Assembly (NCBI GenBank): GCA_002839995.1
Contig: PGZC01000010.1
Coordinates: 1-44,875, forward strand
Length of the DNA: 44,875 nt
DNA from: Gammaproteobacteria bacterium HGW-Gammaproteobacteria-4
Lineage (GTDB): Bacteria; Pseudomonadota; Gammaproteobacteria; Xanthomonadales; Xanthomonadaceae
Direction: 5' to 3'
Shown here: positions 7,340 to 14,423 of the stretch, in pieces
Position numbering within the stretch: the stretch's first letter is position 1
How the letters are laid out: each line of letters opens with the position of its first letter
The notes under the pieces: model-generated
Database searches by the model: none
The model's input: only the letters and a program-made list of their open reading frames with translations
What the model was told of the DNA's origin: nothing
Translations under genes and position numbers: made by a program

Positions 7340-8323
7340 CTAGACAGCTTTGAGGTCTGTCACCAACTGCGGCTCTTTGACTGCAAACCGCAGGATAGCC
7401 CTCAAAGCAGAAAACATGAATTTCTCAACGAGGTAAGCGTCATTCAAAACCTGCAGCGGACCAGAGAAGCTCACCTCCGATCCATGAGCTATCTTACTTC
7501 TCAGGTCGTAAAGCTTCTTCCAAATGGTGTCAGATGAGGTGCTGCCAAACACGGAGTAATCGATCTCCAGATCTGAGCGGTTTGCTACCAGCGCAATCTT
7601 CGTTCTAATTTGATGGCCAATAGAATCGAACTCACCGCGCGGATTATGTGTAAGCACAGATTCAAGCACGGAGAACAGTGCGAGAATTGTCAGCTCGTTG
7701 TGTCCTTTGATGATCAGTATCTCGCTGAACAACTTGAGCTAGTGCCAAACCAACGGAAAAGTGGCCTTGACGCTCGCGAGCAACTGCAAGGTGGCTCTCC
7801 AATCTTCGAGATCTCGCCTTTGAAAATTGATCACCTTGTATTCGGAGTCGGTCGGACTGACATAGTGATGCCAATCAGCGGCGAAATCCAAACTGTGCCG
7901 AATGCGACGAGTCGTGGCGGTGTTGAGAAATAACGGGCGAGATGAAAGCTGGGATGAAACTCGAAGCTGTATCAGATCCGAATATTCTTCTCCGAACAGG
8001 AACCCCTCATAGCGAGTGATAGAAACGACGTTGTAGCGCCACTGTTCGCGCGGCAACTTGGTTGAATTCTGGCATTCGATCTTGATTGATTCTTCGCGTA
8101 TGGCCGCGTACTCCACTTCCTTCTCGAAGTCGGATTCAAAAATCTGAGCGCACGGATACGTTGGGGAAAGTCCATCTAAGTACTTCTGAATGCTTGTGAT
8201 TTCCGAGGCACTGGCCCGGCGGAGAACGAGGCGGGGCGAGAGTCTGAACGGAAGATTGTCACCGAAGTTCGCTGGTGTCCCAAGGAAGACGAAGGCAGAA
8301 GGCATACGGGGAATGTTTGTCAT
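7340..8323 (-). pseudogene. Apea-like HEPN-domain protein gene interrupted by one amber codon
   Basis: One frame runs from ATG 8323 to TAG 7342-7340 (327 codons before the stop) with a single in-frame TAG at 7741-7739 (codon 195). The N-terminal part (194 residues) is a mixed domain I cannot name. The C-terminal part carries RSKIAHG at codons 275-281, the R-x4-H motif of HEPN ribonuclease-like domains, in the context YDLRSKIAHG typical of the Apea-like group. ATG 8323 is 3 bases after the attC core, as in intact cassettes. The two halves share frame and composition, so a nonsense mutation (or a sequencing error) fits better than two genes. Reinitiation at TTG 7732 is possible. HEPN proteins of this type occur often in defence settings. 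Confidence 0.75.
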
Positions 8324-8326
8324 GCG

Positions 8327-8386
8327 GCCTAACACCTGAGTTAAGCCGCGCCGCGAAGTGGCGTCGGCTCGAATGAATTGTTAGAC
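8327..8386 (-). other. attC site, 60 bp
   Basis: On the minus strand R'' is GTCTAAC (8386-8380) and R' is GTTAGGC (8333-8327). Inner arms GAGCCGACGCCAC and GCGGCGCGGCTTAA form an imperfect hairpin with unpaired bases. The plus-strand look, CCTAACAC...TTAAGCCG...CGGCTCGAATGAATTGTTAGAC, is the familiar form of short attC sites. It separates the single-span membrane protein cassette from the HEPN cassette. Confidence 0.9.
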
Positions 8387-9091
8387 CTACTTGCCCCAAA
8401 TAGTGAGGTCATGGTGCCATGTCGTCTCATGTTTTAGGTGCTCAACCATCCCGGGTGACATTTCCTCAATTTTCGTTGCATCGGTTGTCGCGCGGAGCCA
8501 TACACTTTTACTTAGCCACTTTTGGGAAGTCAGCTTTACCTTGAGAGTTATGTGCACCATTCCGTTCCTCTGCTTGGGGTTCCAGCCTCCCCATGTGAAG
8601 CTTGTGAACAACAAATAGCCCCCACACAGTTCTTTTGGTTCAAGAGCACCGGTTGCGTGCTCCATCTGCACCTCGTCTTCCGGGTACTGGGTGAACCAAA
8701 CACCCATTTGCTTTGTACTTATGCCAAGACGCTTTCTCGGGCGTGATGGGAATCCTATCCGTACCAATTTCTGACGATGCGAACGCCATACATTGAACGT
8801 GCGGAATGAGAGCAAGAAGTGATCCACGACAACCTTCTCGTTTGATGCATTGATTACAGATGCATTGATGATGAAAGCTGCGCGTACAACATTCTTCTGC
8901 CCGTCGAACTCGTCCATCTGTTCGAGATAGACGAAACTAGCCGTATCTGCCACTTCCAGCTTTGGATTCTTGCGGAAGCGACGCAAGTAGGCAAACAAGC
9001 CAGAAACCCATGCGACAAGGAGCAATACAGCAGCTTTGAGTAGATCAACTGTTGCTTGGTGCGCTTCTATCCAGGCAACGAGATCATTCAT
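8387..9091 (-). CDS. Cassette-encoded single-span membrane protein, function unknown
   Basis: I do not recognise this 234-residue protein. Residues about 16-36 (DLLKAAVLLLVAWVSGLFAYL) form one N-terminal membrane segment, followed by RRFRKN, so the rest should be cytoplasmic by the positive-inside rule. The soluble part has alternating hydrophobic strands (for example ASFVYLEQM, AAFIINASVIN, HITLKVKL), suggesting a beta-sandwich. No catalytic motif is evident. ATG 9091 stands 6 bases after the attC core; the stop lies directly beside R'' of the next attC. The membrane-anchor plus beta-domain layout is seen in some defence accessory proteins, but nothing here proves that role. Confidence 0.8.
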   Translation of the reverse strand: MNDLVAWIEAHQATVDLLKAAVLLLVAWVSGLFAYLRRFRKNPKLEVADTASFVYLEQMDEFDGQKNVVRAAFIINASVINASNEKVVVDHFLLSFRTFNVWRSHRQKLVRIGFPSRPRKRLGISTKQMGVWFTQYPEDEVQMEHATGALEPKELCGGYLLFTSFTWGGWNPKQRNGMVHITLKVKLTSQKWLSKSVWLRATTDATKIEEMSPGMVEHLKHETTWHHDLTIWGK

Positions 9092-9097
9092 AAGTAG

Positions 9098-9190
9098 GTC
9101 TAACGCTTCGCATCACCGGCAGCAAAAAGCAGAGCGACGAGGAACGAGGAGCGCTGCTTTTTGCTGTCCGAGTGTATGCGATTGTTAGAA
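9098..9190 (-). other. attC site, 93 bp
   Basis: Minus strand: TTCTAAC (9190-9184, a near-consensus R'') follows the zinc-finger gene, and GTTAGAC (9104-9098) is a consensus R'. The central stem pairs CAGCAAAAAGCAG with CTGCTTTTTGCTG, with CGAGGAACGAGG in the loop. It is longer than the 60-bp sites beside it, within the normal attC size range. Confidence 0.85.
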
Positions 9191-9194
9191 GCCA

Positions 9195-10025
9195 TTACAT
9201 CTGAGACAAATTTGTGATGAGATTGTAAGTAAACCAACCATCACCAGTTTGGAACGACTGCGGTTTGGCTGTTTGCGCATCCCTTTGTACCCCGATGCCA
9301 TCAGAAAAAGGCTCGAAGGTAACAATCTTGTTGTAAGCTATGCGAAATCGTTTTGATGGACCGGCAAAGTAAATGTGTTTATTTGTGACACCCAGCAAGC
9401 CCGTATCTGCATGCACGGTTTCAGACGTCTGAACGCGCTCACCTTTGAAAGCACCAGTTCGATAATACAGTCCTTTTGCAATACGTACGCTTACACCTTG
9501 AGAGCCACCAACATAACGGGTTCTGGTCTTCTCTTCATAGTAGTTGACATTCTGGAACACCCATACGACTTTTTCTGATTTCTGCAAATTGAATGGTAAG
9601 CCACCATCAATTTTTATTCTTTCCGGCAAGTTTCCATCCATGATGTCGCGTAGAACAGCGCCCTTTACCAATTTTGAATACGCGCCATTTCTATCAAGAA
9701 TCTGCTGTGGCAATGAAAAGTGTTCCTTTAATTCACTGAGTGCAGATTCTTCTTTCTCGGAAAGCAGGCCATCGTCAAAAGCAATATTTACCGCCCTTTC
9801 CCAACCAGATGCCACTAGAGAGTTCAGCGTATCTTTATCTATAAAACTTGTTGAGGCAACGTGTTCAATTGAGTTTTCCAATCGATGTAAGTCACCACCT
9901 TCAGCACCGATTTTGCCAACAAGAGAAATAACTTCAGATTTTCCTTGTTCGTGTTGTTGCTTGCACTCTTTGTGTGTTTTCTTCAAAAAGCCAGCGGGTT
10001 TTCCGCAGTAAATACATTGCCCCAT
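9195..10025 (-). CDS. Zinc-finger protein with possible PH-like C-terminal domain
   Basis: A 276-residue protein of unknown function. The N-terminus has a compact zinc-finger signature CIYC...HKEC (Cys4, Cys7, His18, Cys21). The middle (about 30-125) is helical and acidic. The C-terminal half is strand-rich and includes GLLGVTNKHIYFAGPSKRF and FSDGIGVQRD, a pattern resembling bacterial PH/GRAM-type domains; that call is tentative. Translation is coupled to the channel gene: its ATG 10025 overlaps the channel TAA (TAATG), with a strong AAGGAGGA ribosome-binding site ending 7 bases upstream. No attC separates the two genes, so they form one cassette and may act together at the membrane. Confidence 0.8.
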   Translation of the reverse strand: MGQCIYCGKPAGFLKKTHKECKQQHEQGKSEVISLVGKIGAEGGDLHRLENSIEHVASTSFIDKDTLNSLVASGWERAVNIAFDDGLLSEKEESALSELKEHFSLPQQILDRNGAYSKLVKGAVLRDIMDGNLPERIKIDGGLPFNLQKSEKVVWVFQNVNYYEEKTRTRYVGGSQGVSVRIAKGLYYRTGAFKGERVQTSETVHADTGLLGVTNKHIYFAGPSKRFRIAYNKIVTFEPFSDGIGVQRDAQTAKPQSFQTGDGWFTYNLITNLSQM

Positions 10026-10735
10026 TACTCATCCTCCTTCTGTTCTTCTGACCTGGCTTTGGAAAGTGCGGACGCAAGCAGCCCGGCCGGAACAGCTACT
10101 ATCCCAAGACCCACCATAAGTATCAGGAACGTAAACACTCTTCCGCCAATAGTGACGGGATAAACATCCCCATATCCAACGGTAGTAAGCGTTGCCACAG
10201 CCCACCAGAAGCTATGAAATATGCTCTTAAACTGTTCCGGTTGTGCTTCATTCTCGAAATAGTAAATTCCAACAGCGGACAAATAGAGCAGCATTATTGT
10301 AACAACGCCGAAGATGACAATCTCTTCTTTTGCTATGGAGAAGGCCCTGGTAAATCGCCGCATTGCGCTGTTGTATCTGACAAGCTTGAATAATCGGAAA
10401 AGACGCAGCATTCTCAGAATTCGAAACGACCTTAAATCTATTCCAAGTGACAGATAAAATGGAGCGATTGCAATGAGATCTACTATGCCGTAAAAACTAA
10501 AAATATAATCGCGCTTCTTGTCGGCAACGTACACTCGCATAAGGTATTCAAGTGTGAATATTGAAACAACAAACGTCTCAGTGATTGACAATAGGCGGGT
10601 TGTGCTCTCGCTTAGGTTCGGTATCGTCTCAATTGAGAAGGTGATTACTGAGACAACTATCAACAACTGAATGGTCAAATCAAAGACTCGTCCAGCCGTT
10701 GTGTCGTTCCCCTCAATTATCGTCTTCAAGTTCAT
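10025..10735 (-). CDS. Voltage-gated potassium channel (KvAP-like ion transporter)
   Basis: Six-segment K+ channel subunit, 236 residues, expected to form tetramers in the inner membrane. S1-S3 lie at about 18-37, 48-70 and 78-98. S4 (101-122) has regularly spaced arginines (Arg102, 105, 108, 111, 114) in LRSFRILRMLRLFRLFKLV, a real voltage sensor. S5 is at 138-160, the pore helix and selectivity filter TVGYGD at 185-190, and S6 at 198-222. There is no large cytoplasmic RCK domain, only a short charged tail. ATG 10735 is preferred over GTG 10741. It is the first gene of a two-gene cassette and overlaps the downstream start by one base. Confidence 0.92.
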   Translation of the reverse strand: MNLKTIIEGNDTTAGRVFDLTIQLLIVVSVITFSIETIPNLSESTTRLLSITETFVVSIFTLEYLMRVYVADKKRDYIFSFYGIVDLIAIAPFYLSLGIDLRSFRILRMLRLFRLFKLVRYNSAMRRFTRAFSIAKEEIVIFGVVTIMLLYLSAVGIYYFENEAQPEQFKSIFHSFWWAVATLTTVGYGDVYPVTIGGRVFTFLILMVGLGIVAVPAGLLASALSKARSEEQKEDE

Positions 10736-10756
10736 ATGCACCGCACTTTGTTTGGC

Positions 10757-10816
10757 TTCTAACGCCTGAATTAAGCCGAGCCGCGCAGCGGCTTCGGCTT
10801 GAATTAATTGTTAGGC
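10757..10816 (-). other. attC site, 60 bp
   Basis: Minus strand: R'' GCCTAAC (10816-10810) contains the TAA stop of the zinc-ribbon gene. R' is GTTAGAA (10763-10757), near consensus with A in place of the final pyrimidine. The inner arms AAGCCGAAGCCGC and GCGGCTCGGCTT pair with one bulged base. Its sequence closely resembles the attC at 8327-8386. Confidence 0.88.
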
Positions 10817-11119
10817 CTCAGCCAGTTTTTCATGGACTGAAACTCCGCAAGATGGGCATTGCAGCACTTTTGGTTTGAAGGGGCCGAGTGGAACTATGCG
10901 GCCGACCTTTAACCAAAGTTTCTCGCCACAGTGTGGACAACGAGCCGACCTATAGAAATAGATGAAGGCGGCAAGCATGACCAATATTGAAATGCAAAGG
11001 ACAATAAAGGCGGCAAGTGGGCGCCCGGTAAGCGTAGACAGAAAGCCGGCCAGCCAAGCCAGAAAGACTGCTACGACGAAATTGCGCTGCACCTTGGACA
11101 ATCGCTGATAAGTCGTCAT
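10811..11119 (-). CDS. Small two-span membrane protein with zinc ribbon
   Basis: A 102-residue cassette protein. Two membrane segments (about 13-31 and 35-56) are followed by a cytoplasmic zinc ribbon with CPHC (61-64) and CPSC (88-91). ATG 11119 is chosen because it lies 5 bases past the R' core GTTAGGC (11131-11125); the frame is open upstream through the recombination site. Its TAA stop lies within the R'' of its own attC. Small proteins of this layout are frequent in cassettes and have no assigned role. Cysteine spacing suggests metal binding, not catalysis. Confidence 0.8.
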   Translation of the reverse strand: MTTYQRLSKVQRNFVVAVFLAWLAGFLSTLTGRPLAAFIVLCISILVMLAAFIYFYRSARCPHCGEKLWLKVGRIVPLGPFKPKVLQCPSCGVSVHEKLAEA

Positions 11120-11124
11120 GTGAG

Positions 11125-11163
11125 GCCTAACACCTAGTCGGCGACGAATCGCCATGTAAGCCC
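11125..11163 (-). other. Degenerate attachment site at the array start (attC- or attI-like)
   Basis: Minus strand R' GTTAGGC (11131-11125) is intact, preceded by a perfect GGCGA/TCGCC stem with a short loop. The opposite outer arm reads GGCTTACA and does not match RYYYAAC. It is either a decayed attC or the remnant of an attI; sequence alone does not decide. Confidence 0.5.
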
Positions 11164-11712
11164 GCAGCCTAAGCCAGACCTCGAGTGCGTGGGTGTAGCA
11201 AAAATCTTGCCTGAAACATCGGTTTATGCCGATGGTGCAGCCTATCTCCGCAGCCTAAGCTTGCAGCCTTTGGTGATCTGTCGAGCGAACGCCACGGAAT
11301 CCTCTCACCGTGGGGATTGGCTGGCAAGCGCTGCGGCGGAAACCGGGCGAAAACCGGAAGAATCGAGGCATGGGGTCACGAGGCATGCGGGGCACGAGGC
11401 ACGGGGTCAAGTCTTGCCTGTCGGGTGTTCGATCCAGCCGGCTGCCTGACCGACGTCAACCAGAATGGCGGCCTGATCGTTACCCCTTCGACGAAAACAG
11501 CAGCGGTGTCACCGCAACCGCCCGCCGCAGCCTATCCACCCGCCCGCGCGGCGATGCGGTTGCACAGCAGTGAGCAATGCTGCCGGTGGATGCAGCGGCA
11601 GCCGTTTCACCGACGATGCCGTAAGCAACCTCGTCAACGCGCCGGAAGACACGGCATCGCATCGAAGCCGGGACACTTGGCAACCGGGCAAATGCAGGTA
11701 ACACTAGGCCCC
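11164..11712. other. Gene-free region between cassette array and transglycosylase
   Basis: No convincing gene is seen in about 550 bases. The 12-mer CGCAGCCTAAGC occurs at 11163-11174 and 11249-11260 (each holds GCCTAAG, close to a core site). There are hairpins CATCGG/CCGATG (11217-11234) and CCACGG/CCGTGG (11292-11313), and three spaced CGAGGCA copies between about 11365 and 11410. The translated frames show no integrase similarity that I can recognise. Confidence 0.55.
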
Positions 11713-12546
11713 ATGCGGGGTTACTGCGCCTTTGTGATGTTGCTGCTGATGTCCGTGCCGGTGGCAGCGGGCACGCTGTACCGTTGCGATGGCGCGGACG
11801 GCAGTCGCAGTTATTCCAACCGTGCGCCGGCCAAGGGTGAGAACTGTACCTTGGTGGGATCGTTTGCCAATGCACCGGCGCCGGCGCCGGCCCGTGCTGC
11901 CGCTGCGAAGCCCAATGTCGAATTCCGCTCGGCGCCCAGCGGCGAGCCGTTGCCGGCGGCATCCGGCGGCGCGGGGGCGCGGGTCACGCGCGGTGCGGTT
12001 TATCGCTATGAAACCGATGGCATCACCCATTACACCAACGTGCGGCCCAGCGATGCGCGCAAGGCCAAGGTGTTGTTCGCCTACATCGAAACCTGTTTCG
12101 CCTGTGCCGCGAGCGATCTGGATTTCTCCCGGGTGGCGTTGAACATGTCGGCGTTTCGCAGCGAAGTGGCGGCGGCGGTGCAGGAATACGCGGTGGATGA
12201 GGCGCTGGTGCGTGCCGTGATCCACGCCGAGAGTGCGTTCAACCCCAACGCGGTGTCGCACAAGGGCGCGCAGGGCTTGATGCAGTTGATGCCGGATACC
12301 GCCACCCGCTTCGGCGTGGCCGACCCGTTCACGGCGGGTCAGAACATCCGTGGCGGGGTTGCTTACCTGGCCTGGTTGCTCAAACGCTTCGATGGCGATC
12401 AGCGTCTGGCCACGGCTGCTTACAACGCTGGCGAAGGTGCGGTGGAGCGCAATGGCGGTGTCCCGCCCTATCAGGAAACGCTGCGTTACGTGGATCGCGT
12501 GGCGGTACTGGCGCAGCGCTATCGCGGCGCGTTGGCCGGGGGCTGA
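11713..12546 (+). CDS. Soluble lytic murein transglycosylase with DUF4124 domain
   Basis: Periplasmic enzyme of the Slt family that cleaves peptidoglycan glycan strands with 1,6-anhydro product formation. From ATG 11713 the 277-residue product has a signal peptide (about 1-19, cleavage after AAG or VAA), a DUF4124-type segment (about 21-50), a low-complexity Pro/Ala linker and a second short repeat-like module (94-112). The SLT domain starts near 160. The catalytic Glu173 is in HAESAFNPNA, with GLMQLMPDTA and AYNAGEGAVE following. The frame is open far upstream, but only this start yields a signal sequence. The last 28 bases overlap the convergent protease gene. Confidence 0.9.
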   Translation: MRGYCAFVMLLLMSVPVAAGTLYRCDGADGSRSYSNRAPAKGENCTLVGSFANAPAPAPARAAAAKPNVEFRSAPSGEPLPAASGGAGARVTRGAVYRYETDGITHYTNVRPSDARKAKVLFAYIETCFACAASDLDFSRVALNMSAFRSEVAAAVQEYAVDEALVRAVIHAESAFNPNAVSHKGAQGLMQLMPDTATRFGVADPFTAGQNIRGGVAYLAWLLKRFDGDQRLATAAYNAGEGAVERNGGVPPYQETLRYVDRVAVLAQRYRGALAGG

Positions 12547-13679
12547 ACGCCTGCCGCCGGGCGGCGGGCGAGGGTGATGTCGAGGGTGAATGGCACGCCG
12601 GCGCGTTCGCCCTGCAAGCGGACGCTGCTGCCCGGGGTCATGGCGGCTTCTTGCTGGCCCAGTGCGATCGGATCGAATACGGCTTCGCCGTTCAGGGTGA
12701 GCAACACGTCGCCGGGGCGCAGGCCGGCGCGATCGGCCGGGCTGCCCGGATGTACGCCGACGATCACGACGCCGCGCTGGTCGATACCGAGCGGCGAGAA
12801 CCCCTGCATGTATTCCATGCCCAGCCAGCCGCGTACCACGCTGCCCTCGCGCACGATCTGCTCCAGCACGTTGCGTGCGGTGGCGGTCGGGATGGCGAAG
12901 CCGATGCCGTTGGCATCGGGCACGCGTTGCGTGAACACCGCCGTGTTGATGCCCACCAGACGTCCGCTGGTATCGACCAGCGCGCCGCCGGAGTTGCCGC
13001 GATTGATCGCGGCGTCGGTCTGGATGAAGTCCTCGAACGTGGCGATATGCAACTGGCTGCGTCCGAGCGCCGAGACGATGCCTTGCGACACCGCCTGGCC
13101 GAGGCCGAACGGGTTGCCGATCGCCAGCACCACATCGCCCACCCGCAGCGGCGCATCGGGATCGAGTGCCAGCGCCGGCAGGTTTTCGCCATCGAGCTTG
13201 AGCACCGCGAGATCGGTGTCCTGATCCGAGCCGACCACCGTGGCGCGGGTGACGCGGCCGTCCCACAGCACGATCTGGATCGCGCCGGCGCCGACGATGA
13301 CGTGATGGTTGGTGAGTACATAGCCGTCGCGACTGACGATCACGCCCGATCCCAGCGAGCGCTCCAGGCGCTGGCGCGGCTGCCCGACCAACCCCGTCAG
13401 ACCCTGCTCGCCGATGTCGGGGATCAGGCGGCGCGGCGGCTCGACGATCACCCGGTCGGCGTAGATGTTGACCACCGCCGGGGCCGCGCGCGCCACTGCA
13501 TCGGCATAGCCGCCGCGCGCCGGCGATTGTGTGCCCGCCGTGCCGCGGGTCAGCCCCGCCGCTTGCCGCAGCGCCAGCACGCGATCGGGCGCAAAGGCGG
13601 CGAGGGCGAGTGCCAGAGCCACCCCGGACAGCGCCGCCAGCGCAACAAACCGGGCCGGGTGGGAAGGGGGGCTAGCCAT
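12519..13679 (-). CDS. Trypsin-like periplasmic serine protease, DegS/AlgW type
   Basis: HtrA-family endopeptidase of 386 residues with one N-terminal membrane anchor (about 11-30), a protease domain and a single PDZ domain (about 285-370). The triad is visible: His126 in TNHHV, Asp156 in DTDLAVLK and Ser230 in GNSGGAL. One PDZ and an uncleaved-looking anchor match DegS/AlgW, which start the sigma-E/AlgU envelope-stress cascade by cutting RseA/MucA, but DegQ-like housekeeping is possible. ATG 13679 is the only start giving an anchor; the frame continues far upstream antisense to petA. The gene is divergent from petA across 144 bases. Confidence 0.92.
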   Translation of the reverse strand: MASPPSHPARFVALAALSGVALALALAAFAPDRVLALRQAAGLTRGTAGTQSPARGGYADAVARAAPAVVNIYADRVIVEPPRRLIPDIGEQGLTGLVGQPRQRLERSLGSGVIVSRDGYVLTNHHVIVGAGAIQIVLWDGRVTRATVVGSDQDTDLAVLKLDGENLPALALDPDAPLRVGDVVLAIGNPFGLGQAVSQGIVSALGRSQLHIATFEDFIQTDAAINRGNSGGALVDTSGRLVGINTAVFTQRVPDANGIGFAIPTATARNVLEQIVREGSVVRGWLGMEYMQGFSPLGIDQRGVVIVGVHPGSPADRAGLRPGDVLLTLNGEAVFDPIALGQQEAAMTPGSSVRLQGERAGVPFTLDITLARRPAAGVQPPANAPR

Positions 13680-13725
13680 GGCGCAATTGTGGCATGGCGA
13701 ACGGATGCGTTGTCGCTGGCTTGGT

Positions 13726-13765
13726 TGATCCGGTAAACTTGACAGGATATGCGGTGCTGGCGAGC
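13726..13765 (+). promoter_or_regulatory. Candidate promoter region of petABC
   Basis: In the divergent gap before petA, TTGATC (about 13726) and a perfect TTGACA (about 13739) stand upstream of TATGCG and TGATAC. None gives both consensus boxes at 17 bases, so the exact pair is uncertain. Confidence 0.25.
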
Positions 13766-13823
13766 GTGATACCGGGGTTTCGCCGACACCCGATTTCCAT
13801 CCTATCAGTCCTGGAGAGCCTTG

Positions 13824-14423
13824 ATGGCCAACCCTGAGGTCAGCAATGGCCGCCGCCGTTTCCTGACTGCGACCACTGCCGTTGTGGGTGCAGTGGGCGC
13901 CGGCTTCGCGGCCGTGCCGTTTATCAAGTCGTGGCAGCCCAGCGCCCGTGCGCAGGGTGCTGGCGCCCCGGTTTCGGTCGATATCAGCAAACTCGAGTTC
14001 GGCCAGCGGCTGGATGTGCAATGGCGCGGCAAGCCGGTGTGGGTGATTCGGCGCAATGCCGAGCAACTGGATCATCTGGCCGAACAAAACGAGCGTCTGC
14101 GCGACCCGGACTCGGCAAACGTCGAGCAGCAACCCGAATACGCGCGCAACGCGCACCGCTCGATCAAGCCGGAAATCCTGGTCCTGGTCGGTATCTGCAC
14201 GCATCTGGGCTGCGTGCCGCTGTTCAAGCCCGAACTGGTGGCGCAGCCGTTCGATCCGAACTGGAAAGGCGGGTTCTACTGCCCTTGCCACAGCTCGCGT
14301 TTCGATATTGCCGGGCGCGTATTCCAGGGTGTGCCGGCACCGAGCAACCTCGAAGTGCCGCCGTATCGTTTCGCCGACGACAAGCATCTGGTGATCGGCG
14401 TCAATCCTGAAGGAGCTGCGTAA
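13824..14423 (+). CDS. petA: Ubiquinol-cytochrome c reductase Rieske iron-sulfur subunit
   Basis: Rieske 2Fe-2S subunit of the cytochrome bc1 complex, which passes electrons from ubiquinol to cytochrome c1. The N-terminus has a Tat-type motif GRRRFLT and a membrane anchor (about 15-34). Cluster ligands are CTHLGC (Cys125, His127, Cys130) and CPCH (Cys153, His156, with Cys155 in the disulphide). Length 199 is usual. ATG 13824 has GGAG at 13813-13816; a TTG three bases earlier is not needed. The stop overlaps the petB start (TAATG). Confidence 0.96.
   Translation: MANPEVSNGRRRFLTATTAVVGAVGAGFAAVPFIKSWQPSARAQGAGAPVSVDISKLEFGQRLDVQWRGKPVWVIRRNAEQLDHLAEQNERLRDPDSANVEQQPEYARNAHRSIKPEILVLVGICTHLGCVPLFKPELVAQPFDPNWKGGFYCPCHSSRFDIAGRVFQGVPAPSNLEVPPYRFADDKHLVIGVNPEGAA

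Larger units (their letters stand above)
7287..11131 (-). mobile_element. Integron gene-cassette array without integrase (CALIN)
   Basis: All genes here lie on the minus strand and are separated by attC sites in the same orientation (R'' RYYYAAC at the gene 3' end, R' GTTRRRY before the next gene). Start codons follow R' within a few to about 20 bases, and a stop codon (TAA of the zinc-ribbon gene) lies within R''. These are hallmarks of integron cassettes. The segment is visibly AT-richer than the flanking core genes. No integrase gene is present in the window. Order of cassettes from the 11131 end: zinc-ribbon membrane protein; K+ channel plus zinc-finger protein; single-span membrane protein; broken HEPN gene. 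The far end is cut by the IS3 remnant. Confidence 0.85.

Noticed and set aside
7739-7741. Amber codon as pyrrolysine or programmed recoding signal
   Set aside because: No recoding genes or downstream structure seen; a nonsense mutation is simpler.
11317-11712. Upstream extension of the lytic transglycosylase
   Set aside because: Starting at 11713 gives a proper signal peptide; the extension is Arg/Gly-rich with no domain.
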